Shown piece after piece: positions 1-6,698 of a DNA stretch of 10,442 nucleotides. Made by a program: the position numbers and the translations under genes. The notes beneath the pieces are model-generated. The model saw only the letters and a program-made list of their open reading frames with translations. It searched no databases and had not been told where the DNA came from. The stretch covers positions 1 through 10,442 of the forward strand of contig JAURAE010000041.1 of assembly GCA_030829675.1 (NCBI GenBank). Direction: 5' to 3'. Source of the DNA: Schleiferiaceae bacterium (lineage in GTDB: Bacteria; Bacteroidota; Bacteroidia; Flavobacteriales; Schleiferiaceae). The stretch's first letter is position 1; each line of letters opens with the position of its first letter.

Positions 1-1349
1 CCATAGGTGATGTTCTCTCGTATGCTGCCGCCAAAAAGCAGCACATCTTGAGGCACGAGGGCCAACGACTTCCGCCAGGCCTGCAAATCAAAAGAATCTA
101 CGGTTTGGGCTCCTGAGGAGATCTGTCCGCCTTGGCTTTGGTAAAAGCGCATCAAGAGGGAAGCCACCGTAGATTTCCCTGAGCCACTTTTGCCCACGAG
201 CGCGAGGGTTTGCCCCTTTGGAAGCTCGAAGCTCAATCCCTGAATGACGGGAACGTCTGGGCGTGAGGGATAAGAGAATTGGACCTCCTTGAAAGAAATG
301 CCTTCCACCTGCGCAGGGGTAACATCTTCTCCACCGACCAATTCCGGCTCCTCGTCCATCAACGAAAATATTGTCTCGGTCGCCCCAACAGCCTTTTGCA
401 ATTGGGCATATACAGAGGCCAGGCCGCCGATAGATCCGCCAATAAATAGGGCGTATAAGATGAATTCATTGAGTTTATCTGCGGCCAATTCTCCCTCGTG
501 CACCATCCCTGCCCCAAACCAAATGACCAAGGCGATGGCTCCGAACAAACCGAAAGTAATAAAGCTTGAAAACGCGCCGCGGTAATAACCGCCAGTAATG
601 GCTAATCCGACCACCTTCTGAATGCGCTCGCGGTAGCGAGAACGCTCCCACGCCTCGTTCGCAAATGCCTTCACCGTCTGAATACCCGCGAAGGTCTCTT
701 CCACGATGGTATTGCTTTCGGCGATTTCGTCCTGCACCTTCTTGGCGTATTTACGGATGAATCGGCCAAAAATAAAGGTCACAATAATGAGCGGTGGAAT
801 CACACCCACGATGAACAATGTCAACTTGATAGAGGTAAAGGCCAAAATGGCGATACCCCCAATGACCATACTCAATCCACGCAAGAATTCAGCCAAAGTC
901 GTCGTCAAGGTTTCCCCAATTTGTGCGGTATCCGAAGCCACTCGCGAGTTCAGCTCCCCCACTCGTTTCGAGGTGAAGAACGTCATAGGCAGATGTAACA
1001 AATGTGTGTAGAGATCACTACGTATGGCAGCTAAGGCTCTTTCCGTGACCATCACAAACAATACTACTCGAAAAAATCCCGCTACACCTTGAACGGCCAG
1101 AAGCCCCATCATCTTAAGCATGTTGTTGCGTAAATTATCCGCTGAAGAAGACATCAGACCTCCCAAGAGTTTTGGGAAGAGCAAGGAGGTGCCCATGGTG
1201 ATCAAGAGGAAGAAAAATCCAAGGGCCCAAAGTCCGGCGTGCGGCTTCACATAGGCCATGATTTTACGGAGCTGTCCCAAATCTTTGGCGGTCAACATTT
1301 TCCGTTTTTTCTCGTCCGGATTCGATGACTTTTCTCTTCTTCTACTCAT
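1..1349 (-). CDS. MsbA-like ABC exporter, permease-ATPase fusion (C-terminus outside window)
   Basis: Half-transporter that would homodimerise in the inner membrane and use ATP to export lipid, lipid-linked material or drugs; the substrate cannot be read from sequence. I translated the minus strand from the ATG at 1349 and got 449 complete codons before the window edge. An arginine/lysine-rich cytoplasmic N-terminus (residues 1-37) precedes six hydrophobic segments (about 38-60, 79-101, 153-173, 174-195, 257-280, 293-315). The nucleotide-binding domain starts near 350: A-loop Tyr about 360, Walker A GKSGSGKST at 386-394, Q-loop LVPQDVLLF at 431-439 (Gln434), then GSIRENITYG at the edge. The ABC signature, Walker B and H-loop lie outside the window. 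A start at Met18 (about 1298) is possible, but the upstream ATG is in frame and suits the intergenic space. It is transcribed divergently from ubiE across 51 bp. Family call firm, substrate unknown. Confidence 0.93.
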   Translation of the reverse strand, partial: MSRRREKSSNPDEKKRKMLTAKDLGQLRKIMAYVKPHAGLWALGFFFLLITMGTSLLFPKLLGGLMSSSADNLRNNMLKMMGLLAVQGVAGFFRVVLFVMVTERALAAIRSDLYTHLLHLPMTFFTSKRVGELNSRVASDTAQIGETLTTTLAEFLRGLSMVIGGIAILAFTSIKLTLFIVGVIPPLIIVTFIFGRFIRKYAKKVQDEIAESNTIVEETFAGIQTVKAFANEAWERSRYRERIQKVVGLAITGGYYRGAFSSFITFGLFGAIALVIWFGAGMVHEGELAADKLNEFILYALFIGGSIGGLASVYAQLQKAVGATETIFSLMDEEPELVGGEDVTPAQVEGISFKEVQFSYPSRPDVPVIQGLSFELPKGQTLALVGKSGSGKSTVASLLMRFYQSQGGQISSGAQTVDSFDLQAWRKSLALVPQDVLLFGGSIRENITY

Positions 1350-1354
1350 ACCTG

Positions 1355-1362
1355 CGAAGTTA
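1355..1362 (-). promoter_or_regulatory. possible -7 box for the ABC exporter gene
   Basis: The minus strand reads TAACTTCG here, one base off the Bacteroidota -7 consensus TAnnTTTG and five bases before the exporter ATG. If used, transcription would start almost at the start codon. I see no convincing -33 TTG motif at the right distance, so this is only a candidate. It would make the 51-bp gap a compact divergent promoter region. Confidence 0.2.
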
Positions 1363-1374
1363 CGTCCTATGGCC

Positions 1375-1382
1375 TACCTTTG
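1375..1382 (+). promoter_or_regulatory. Bacteroidota -7 promoter box upstream of ubiE
   Basis: The sequence TACCTTTG matches the Bacteroidota/Flavobacterium primary sigma -7 consensus TAnnTTTG at every fixed position. Transcription would start around 1388-1390, giving a leader of about 12 nt before the ATG at 1401. No clear -33 TTG is seen upstream; the -33 element is often weak in this phylum. The box includes the TTG at 1380-1382, which argues against that codon being a translation start. It would drive ubiE and probably porT and the transporter behind it. Confidence 0.6.
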
Positions 1383-1400
1383 CGCATCAATTCAGTAAAA

Positions 1401-2132
1401 ATGGCGGGAGCAGAAAACATTAAACCTTACGACCCTAAATCGGACAAAAAAGAGCAAGTTGCGGACATGTTCAACAACATTTCCAAGCGCTATGATTTGT
1501 TAAACCACCTCCTATCGTTGAACATCGACAAGGGCTGGCGTACGAAAGTGGTGAAGATGGTGGCTGCCGACGAACCGTCGCTTGTACTGGATGTGGCTAC
1601 CGGAACGGCAGATTTAGCCATCGCCCTTGCAAAAGGAACAGGCGCTAGCATTACCGGCGCAGATATTAGCGAAGGCATGCTCGAAGTGGGCCGCGGAAAA
1701 GTGCAGAAAAAAGGTTTGGACAAGAAGATTGTCTTGGAACTCGGCGATAGTGAGAACCTGCCCTACGCAGACCACACTTTTGATGCCATCACCGTTGCCT
1801 TCGGCGTGCGCAATTTCCAGAATTTGCAAAACGGATTGCGCGACATGAAGCGCGTGTTGAAACCTGGAGGACAATTGGTCGTACTGGAATTCAGCACCCC
1901 CAAGCACTTCCCATTCAAGCAGCTGTACTGGTTCTATTTCAAGGCTGTGCTGCCCACCATTGGCAAGCTGATTTCCAAGGATCCTCGTGCCTACACCTAC
2001 CTTCCGGAGAGCGTAGCAGCCTTTCCTTATGGAGCGGCTTTTGAAAAGGAATTGGTGGACGCAGGCTTAAATCCAGTAAAAACACAGCCCGTCACTTTCG
2101 GCATCGCGACCATCTATCAAGCAAGAAAATAG
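1401..2132 (+). CDS. ubiE: Demethylmenaquinone methyltransferase (UbiE/MenG family)
   Basis: SAM-dependent C-methyltransferase that converts demethylmenaquinol to menaquinol, the last step of menaquinone synthesis; Bacteroidota normally make menaquinone only, so the ubiquinone branch probably does not apply. The 243-residue product has the usual family length. It opens with the characteristic VADMFNNISKRYDLLNHLLS (20-39). SAM motif I is VLDVATGTADLA (62-73), followed by the acidic TGADIS (85-90), GDSENLPYADHTFDAITVAFG (115-135), VRNFQN (136-141) and RVLKPGGQLVVLEFSTP (151-167). The C-terminal DPRAYTYLPESVAAFP (194-209) is also typical. I chose the ATG at 1401 over the in-frame TTG at 1380 because that TTG lies inside a perfect -7 box and would precede the expected transcript. 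porT follows 22 bp downstream on the same strand, consistent with an operon. Confidence 0.95.
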   Translation: MAGAENIKPYDPKSDKKEQVADMFNNISKRYDLLNHLLSLNIDKGWRTKVVKMVAADEPSLVLDVATGTADLAIALAKGTGASITGADISEGMLEVGRGKVQKKGLDKKIVLELGDSENLPYADHTFDAITVAFGVRNFQNLQNGLRDMKRVLKPGGQLVVLEFSTPKHFPFKQLYWFYFKAVLPTIGKLISKDPRAYTYLPESVAAFPYGAAFEKELVDAGLNPVKTQPVTFGIATIYQARK

Positions 2133-2154
2133 GCGTTTCAGCGTTTACCTTCTC

Positions 2155-2850
2155 ATGAAGAATCTAAAGCTCCTTTTATTGTTCTTGGCGTTGCCTTCGG
2201 CGCTCTCGGCCCAATTTGCCCGATTGCGAAACCAACCCTTGTACGACAAAAACGAGCTGCACTTCGGGTTCCATATCGGACTGAATTGGTACAACTTCAC
2301 CATGGACACCAAAAACCTAACCGAGGTGGATGGCATCTATGGAGTGACCAGCGAGGCCTTGCCCGGCTACAACATCAATATCATTTCAAACCTTCGACTC
2401 AGCGAGCATTTCGACTTGCGCTTTACCCCAGGCTTTGCGGCCACAGTGCGCAATCTGCACTTTGACATGAACGACCCGTTCACCAATGAGCGCAAAACCA
2501 TCAGCCGCCAGATTGAGAGTTCGTACGTCCAATTTCCCCTGCACCTCAAATTCAAAAGCGTCCGCATCGACAACTACCGCCTGTACCTCATGGGCGGCGT
2601 TCGCTACGCCAATGACCTCGCGTCCAAAGCCAAGGTCGTGGACGATAACTTGTTCAAACTGCAGCGCCACACTGCGGATTATGAGATAGGATTCGGCACG
2701 GATTTCTACTTTGAATACTTCAAATTCTCACCTCAGATCCGCGCATCTTGGGGGTTGACAAACTTGTTGGTGCAAGACGGCACCCCACAGGTCAGCGCCC
2801 TGGATGGCATTCGCAACCGCGCCGTTCTCATCAACTTCACCTTCGAATAG
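2155..2850 (+). CDS. porT: PorT-family outer-membrane beta-barrel protein of the type IX secretion system
   Basis: PorT/SprT is an outer-membrane barrel protein needed for type IX secretion, the Bacteroidota pathway that exports proteins with C-terminal sorting domains and, in gliding species, adhesins. The 231-residue product has a clear signal peptide: Lys3 and Lys5, a leucine-rich core, and a likely cut after Ala19 (LSA|QF). The mature part looks like a small barrel with alternating strands: LHFGFHIGLNWYNF (35-48), FDLRFTPGFAATVRNLHF (86-103), SSYVQFPLHLKFKSVRIDN (122-140), YRLYLMGGVRYANDL (141-155), and a terminal strand ending in Phe-Glu (AVLINFTFE). The SSYVQFPLHLKFKS / GGVRYANDL core is what I recognise as PorT. 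From memory, its position just after ubiE is common in Flavobacteriia and supports the call. No Shine-Dalgarno is visible. It shares one base with the next gene. A generic outer-membrane beta-barrel (DUF-type) protein is the alternative. Confidence 0.85.
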   Translation: MKNLKLLLLFLALPSALSAQFARLRNQPLYDKNELHFGFHIGLNWYNFTMDTKNLTEVDGIYGVTSEALPGYNINIISNLRLSEHFDLRFTPGFAATVRNLHFDMNDPFTNERKTISRQIESSYVQFPLHLKFKSVRIDNYRLYLMGGVRYANDLASKAKVVDDNLFKLQRHTADYEIGFGTDFYFEYFKFSPQIRASWGLTNLLVQDGTPQVSALDGIRNRAVLINFTFE

Positions 2851-3707
2851 TGCAGAAGGGCGTACAGTACATGTTGATTTCTGTCGGCTGCTTCGCCGGG
2901 GTCAACCTCATGATCAAATTCTTGCCCAATATCCCGGCAACGGAATTGGTCCTGTTTCGATCCATCATTACTCTATTGATCAGTTATGTGCTGCTGCGCA
3001 GGCGAAAAATCAACCCGTGGGGAAACGATAAGAAATGGTTGTTAATCCGCGGCATTGCAGGTACAACGGCCCTGACTATCTTCTTCTACACCATTCAGAA
3101 GATGCCGCTGAGTGCTGCCGTGACCATCCAATACCTCAGCCCCTTCTTCACCGCCTTTATTGCGGGATTCCTGCTCGGGGAAAAAACGCGATGGGCACAA
3201 TGGGGATTCTTCGTCCTGTCCTTCGCCGGCATCGTTATCGTCAAGGGGTCCAGTGCCCAAATCCCAACGGACCTGCTCATGCTTGGGGTTGTTTCCAGCA
3301 TATTCTCAGGCTTGGCCTATAACGCCATCCGCAAACTCAAAGACGAGGCCCCTCTGGTCGTGGTCATGTACTTCCCGCTTGTGGCCACTCCTGTGATGAT
3401 TGGTTTCAGCTTGTTTCATTGGACCACCCCCGTAGGCATCGAATGGCTGCTCCTCATCGCGGTTGGAGTTTTAACCCAATTCGCCCAAGTCTACATGACC
3501 AAATCGTACCAAACCTCCGAGGTAAATACCGTCGCTCCCCTAAAATACATTGGGGTCATCTTCGCCCTCACCTGGGACATTCTTCTCTTCGATTTCGTCC
3601 CGAACGGCACGATGTTTTTGGGAATCGCCATGGTCATTGGCGGGGTGCTATTGAACCTTCAATACAAGGCTAGACTTGCGAAACAGCGTACTCGTAAAGC
3701 AACGTAG
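2850..3707 (+). CDS. EamA/DMT-superfamily inner-membrane transporter
   Basis: Drug/metabolite-transporter-type permease with two EamA repeats; the substrate is unknown, and members of this superfamily export amino acids or other small metabolites. The 285-residue product has about ten hydrophobic segments. The first repeat (about 5-132) contains IPATELVLFRSIITLLISY (28-46), then MPLSAAVTIQYLSPFFTAFI (85-104) and FLLGEK (107-112), the classic end of an EamA half. The second repeat (about 141-270) ends in VAPLKYIGVIFALTWDILLF and a glycine-rich last helix. I chose the GTG at 2850 because it gives MQKGVQYMLIS, the usual N-terminus of close Bacteroidota homologues as I remember them; an ATG at 2871 would shorten helix 1. 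The GTG overlaps the porT stop (TAGTG), suggesting translational coupling. The 3' end overlaps the convergent methyltransferase gene by 38 nt. Confidence 0.88.
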   Translation: MQKGVQYMLISVGCFAGVNLMIKFLPNIPATELVLFRSIITLLISYVLLRRRKINPWGNDKKWLLIRGIAGTTALTIFFYTIQKMPLSAAVTIQYLSPFFTAFIAGFLLGEKTRWAQWGFFVLSFAGIVIVKGSSAQIPTDLLMLGVVSSIFSGLAYNAIRKLKDEAPLVVVMYFPLVATPVMIGFSLFHWTTPVGIEWLLLIAVGVLTQFAQVYMTKSYQTSEVNTVAPLKYIGVIFALTWDILLFDFVPNGTMFLGIAMVIGGVLLNLQYKARLAKQRTRKAT

Positions 3708-4404
3708 CGCCACTCACAGCCACATTCAGACTTTCCATCTTACTCGCGTCCCCGGGCAGGGTAATGGTCGCATCACGCATCTCTTTCAGCACAGGGGACA
3801 CGCCTTGTCCTTCATTGCCCAGCACTAGAGCTGTTTTTTGAGTCCAATTAAATCCGCGCGCAGGCGTTCCAGCCATGTCCGCAATAACTAATTGGGCCCC
3901 GGCCTCCTTTAGCGCACTTAAAAACTCGTCTTCGTCCATCGCGTGCACCTTCACGTGCGCCAAAGCACTCATGCTGCTCTGCACCACCTTTGGCGACCAA
4001 CAGTCCGCCGTACCGGTCAATGCCACTACATTCGTAATGCTGTACCACAACGCCGTACGCAACAGCGTACCCACATTACCAGGGTCCTGCAAGCGATCCA
4101 GCACAAGCACCATGCCCGCCCAGTCCAGCTCCTCAGCCTGCGGCACTTCAAACACCGCCAGCACCGGCGACGGCGTCTCCAAAAACGTAATGCGCTTCAT
4201 TTCAGCCTCGCTAATCCACTCGACGGGTCCAGTGATCTCTTGAGCATCGGCACTGTCCACCACGAAAATATTCTCCGCAACAAGGCCACTGTTGAGGAAA
4301 TCTGTGACTAACTTCATTCCCTCAGCGACGAATAGCCCGGTCTTTTTTCGGTTCTTTCGAACGGAAAGGCTTCGGATGAGTTTTTCCTGATTTTTGGTGA
4401 GCAC
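3670..4404 (-). CDS. SpoU/TrmH-type 2'-O-ribose RNA methyltransferase (SPOUT fold)
   Basis: SAM-dependent methyltransferase of the SPOUT class that methylates a ribose 2'-OH in rRNA or tRNA in the cytoplasm; the target nucleotide cannot be told from sequence. The 244-residue product begins with a substrate-binding domain (LTKNQEKLIRSL, then GLFVAEG at 23-29, typical of RlmB/TsnR-like proteins). The three SpoU motifs follow in order: motif 1 VLDRLQDPGNVGTLLRTA (101-118, with Asn110 and Arg116), motif 2 LVLGNEGQGVS (193-203), and motif 3 MESLNVAVSGATLLYE (223-238), which form the knotted SAM site. The open frame extends upstream to an ATG at 4545, but the family N-terminus matches the GTG at 4404 and the extra 47 codons would lie inside tamL. 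The start is one base from the inferred tamL start on the other strand; the end overlaps the transporter gene. Confidence 0.92.
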   Translation of the reverse strand: MLTKNQEKLIRSLSVRKNRKKTGLFVAEGMKLVTDFLNSGLVAENIFVVDSADAQEITGPVEWISEAEMKRITFLETPSPVLAVFEVPQAEELDWAGMVLVLDRLQDPGNVGTLLRTALWYSITNVVALTGTADCWSPKVVQSSMSALAHVKVHAMDEDEFLSALKEAGAQLVIADMAGTPARGFNWTQKTALVLGNEGQGVSPVLKEMRDATITLPGDASKMESLNVAVSGATLLYEYAVSQV

Positions 4405-4405
4405 A

Positions 4406-6634
4406 GTGATTGAATTTCGAGCTAAAATACATTCCTTTTCTCGTGCAGCGGTTTTGCTGCTCGCCTTTTCCTCTTGTTCCGGCCTGCAGCAAGCAAGCCA
4501 CACGGAGCCTCTGCTGATTGAAAACAACATCACTATCAACGGCAAGGCCAGCCAAAGCGACGATGATTACGACATCCTGCGTCAGCGTCCCAACAAAGGC
4601 TGGGCAGGGGTGCGCCTCTTTTTGAGCATGTACGGGGCCGGGGGAAAAATCCCCAATACCGGCATGGGAAAATGGCTCATGACCATTGGTGAACCCCCGG
4701 TCTACCTCGACTCTTTATCACGGGTACAGAGTGCGGCACAATTGGGCATACATTATTTCAACCTTGGCTATTTCAATGCCGAAGTCACGAGCTACGAAAA
4801 AGTGAAAGGCCGCAAGGCCAAGGCCTATTACGAGGTCAATACAGGGCCAAAGCACACCCTCGGTTCCTTTGAGCTTCATTCTACGAACCGCTTCATCGAC
4901 TCTGCCCTGGCCCATTATCCAGCTCCTTTTGCTGCTGGAGACGGCGTGGTTGCTGAGGAGATCGAACAAGCCCAGCTCGACCTGACGAACTTTCTTAAAA
5001 ACAACGGATACTACAAAGCCCAACTAGGCTGGGTCTATTTCGAAGTGGATACCACTCACGGCCCCAACGACGTTCACCTCATCGGCGTGGTCGACCCCTA
5101 CAGTTTTGGAGGTGATGTACGTCGCCGAACGCTCACAAGCATACGAGCGCAGCCCACTTATGATTACGGTACCACCGCGGTAATTACGGACAGCACCCGC
5201 ACCTCGCACGGAATCGATGTGGTACAAAACGGCCTAAAGTTCCGCCCCGAGTTTATCGACCAACAGATCTTCTTATCTGCCGGCGACCGCTACAACAGCA
5301 GCGCCATTAAAGAAACGTATAAGAACCTCGTTGCCCTCGGCGTCTTCAAAAGCGTGGAGATCGACATTGTCGAATCCGGCGACGACCTCATGGCCAACCT
5401 AAAACTCACGCCCCTATCGAAGCGCTCTGTCAGTGCAGGTATAGAAGGCTTGGGCAATAATGGAAGCATAGGTCTAGGAGGCCAATTCAGCTGGGACAAC
5501 CGCAACCTGTTCAAAGGAGGTGAAGTACTCCGCCTCAGCCTCGGAGGCTCGGTGACCGAACAACGCAACTCCACCAACACCACTTGGTTATTAGATGCCC
5601 GCGAACTCAACGCATCCGGAAGTTTGCGCTTTCCAAAGTTTCTTTTACCCACCGCATTGCTCCCCGCAAAATCTAAGTACTGGCAACCCCGTACAGAAAT
5701 TGGACTCAAATCCTCTTTCCAATTCCGCGTAGACGAATTCAATCGAAATGTACTGAGCTCCTACCTTGAGTACCGCTGGAAAGTCAACGGCGCGCAGCAT
5801 ACCCTAAGCCCATGGCGATTCTCATTTGTACAGATTGACTTCAACTCCGACAGCACCCTCGCCCCCTTCCTTTTCAACGGTTTCCAAGATTTGGTTTTCG
5901 CACAGAGCGGCTACAGGATGAACAAAACTTGGACCCAAGGCAACACGAGGTACTTCACCGCCTTAGATCTCGAAACAGGCGGACACCTGTGGCGCAGCAT
6001 GGGACTAAGCTCCATCAGCGGCGTGCCATTGATGCCCTTCGCCAAAGGCTCCGTGGACTTCCGCCTATACCAGCCCTTGGTACACCAGCGCGAGATCGCC
6101 TTCAGAACGTTCCTAGGCCTGTCCCAACACTGGAGCCCCGACCAAAGCTTCATGCCGTTTGAAAAGTCCTTTTTCATGGGCGGAGCGAACGACATGCGTG
6201 GCTGGACCGCCTACCATTTTGGACCGGGTGCTACTTCAGAGGAGCTTTTGCGCACCAGCGGATATTTCGCTGCCGCCCCCATCAAATTCGTCGCCAATGC
6301 CGAATACAGATTCACCATGCACGACGCTTGGAAAGGAGCGGTATTCTTGGATGCAGGGAACATGTGGCTCTACAACCGGTCTTACGGAAATGATTTAACC
6401 GCGGACCAATTAGCCGCTATTTCCAAAGGCACTTTCGGATGGAACACCTTCTACAAACAATTGGGCCTGAATACAGGTATAGGGTTCCGATACGATTTGG
6501 AATTTTTCATCATGCGTGCCGATATCGCCCTGAAGATGCATCATCCGGGGGCTGTAGACCGATCAAACTGGGTAATTCAAGACCCGAAATGGCACGATTT
6601 TAACCTAACATTAGGCATAGGATATCCTTTCTAG
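4406..6634 (+). CDS. tamL: TamL, lipoprotein TamA-like outer-membrane assembly factor (BamA/Omp85 superfamily)
   Basis: Omp85-family barrel that, with a TamB-type inner-membrane partner, acts in outer-membrane protein or lipid assembly; Bacteroidota carry a lipoprotein version named TamL. With the GTG at 4406 the product is 742 residues. A short basic n-region, a hydrophobic core (AAVLLLAFSS, 14-23) and Cys24 form a lipoprotein-type signal peptide; the -3 residue is Phe, which is unusual. The N-terminal half holds the family block RQRPNKGWAGVRLFLSMYG (about 60-78), then KWLMTIGEPPVYLDS (about 89-103), and POTRA-like repeats to about 335. The barrel (about 340-742) carries the conserved loop-6 signature as MRGW (597-600) inside FFMGGANDMRGW and ends in a terminal Phe (LTLGIGYPF). 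TTG 4394 and GTG 4397 are alternative starts that would overlap the divergent methyltransferase gene. No ATG lies near the signal peptide. fbaB follows after 64 bp. Confidence 0.9.
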   Translation: MIEFRAKIHSFSRAAVLLLAFSSCSGLQQASHTEPLLIENNITINGKASQSDDDYDILRQRPNKGWAGVRLFLSMYGAGGKIPNTGMGKWLMTIGEPPVYLDSLSRVQSAAQLGIHYFNLGYFNAEVTSYEKVKGRKAKAYYEVNTGPKHTLGSFELHSTNRFIDSALAHYPAPFAAGDGVVAEEIEQAQLDLTNFLKNNGYYKAQLGWVYFEVDTTHGPNDVHLIGVVDPYSFGGDVRRRTLTSIRAQPTYDYGTTAVITDSTRTSHGIDVVQNGLKFRPEFIDQQIFLSAGDRYNSSAIKETYKNLVALGVFKSVEIDIVESGDDLMANLKLTPLSKRSVSAGIEGLGNNGSIGLGGQFSWDNRNLFKGGEVLRLSLGGSVTEQRNSTNTTWLLDARELNASGSLRFPKFLLPTALLPAKSKYWQPRTEIGLKSSFQFRVDEFNRNVLSSYLEYRWKVNGAQHTLSPWRFSFVQIDFNSDSTLAPFLFNGFQDLVFAQSGYRMNKTWTQGNTRYFTALDLETGGHLWRSMGLSSISGVPLMPFAKGSVDFRLYQPLVHQREIAFRTFLGLSQHWSPDQSFMPFEKSFFMGGANDMRGWTAYHFGPGATSEELLRTSGYFAAAPIKFVANAEYRFTMHDAWKGAVFLDAGNMWLYNRSYGNDLTADQLAAISKGTFGWNTFYKQLGLNTGIGFRYDLEFFIMRADIALKMHHPGAVDRSNWVIQDPKWHDFNLTLGIGYPF

Positions 6635-6649
6635 AACTGGGGTTTATTG

Positions 6650-6682
6650 TTGTGCATTTTTGGCCTATTTTAGCCCGCACAA
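6650..6682 (+). promoter_or_regulatory. inverted repeat and possible promoter in front of the aldolase gene
   Basis: The 64-bp gap between tamL and fbaB contains the arms TTGTGC (6650-6655) and GCACAA (6677-6682), perfect complements 21 bp apart, with a smaller GGC/GCC pair inside. Between them lies TATTTTAG (6666-6673), one base off the Bacteroidota -7 box, with TTG triplets at 6647-6652. The strong codon bias of fbaB suggests it has its own promoter, and this is the likeliest place. There is no U-run after the repeat, so it does not look like a terminator for tamL. Function is inferred only. Confidence 0.3.
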
Positions 6683-6698
6683 TTAAACACCTATAACT

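Noticed and set aside
289..1011. Two plus-strand open frames (289-585 and 706-1011)
   Set aside because: Both lie inside the ABC exporter gene, whose minus-strand translation is intact with all expected motifs.
1380..1400. N-terminal extension of UbiE from a TTG codon
   Set aside because: The TTG lies inside the -7 promoter box, and the added residues do not look like the family N-terminus.
2146..2153. TACCTTCT as a separate -7 box before porT
   Set aside because: Two mismatches to TAnnTTTG and only one base before the start codon; co-transcription with ubiE is simpler.
2748..2849. N-terminal extension of the DMT transporter overlapping porT
   Set aside because: The extra 34 residues are the porT 3' end read in another frame; the GTG at 2850 gives the expected membrane-protein N-terminus.
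4405..4545. Longer RNA methyltransferase starting at an ATG at 4545
   Set aside because: The added 47 codons are antisense to the TamL signal peptide and N-terminus; family members begin at about the GTG at 4404.
5290..5742. 150-codon open frame antisense to tamL
   Set aside because: No domain-like pattern and low-complexity, basic composition; it is the reverse complement of a well-supported barrel gene.
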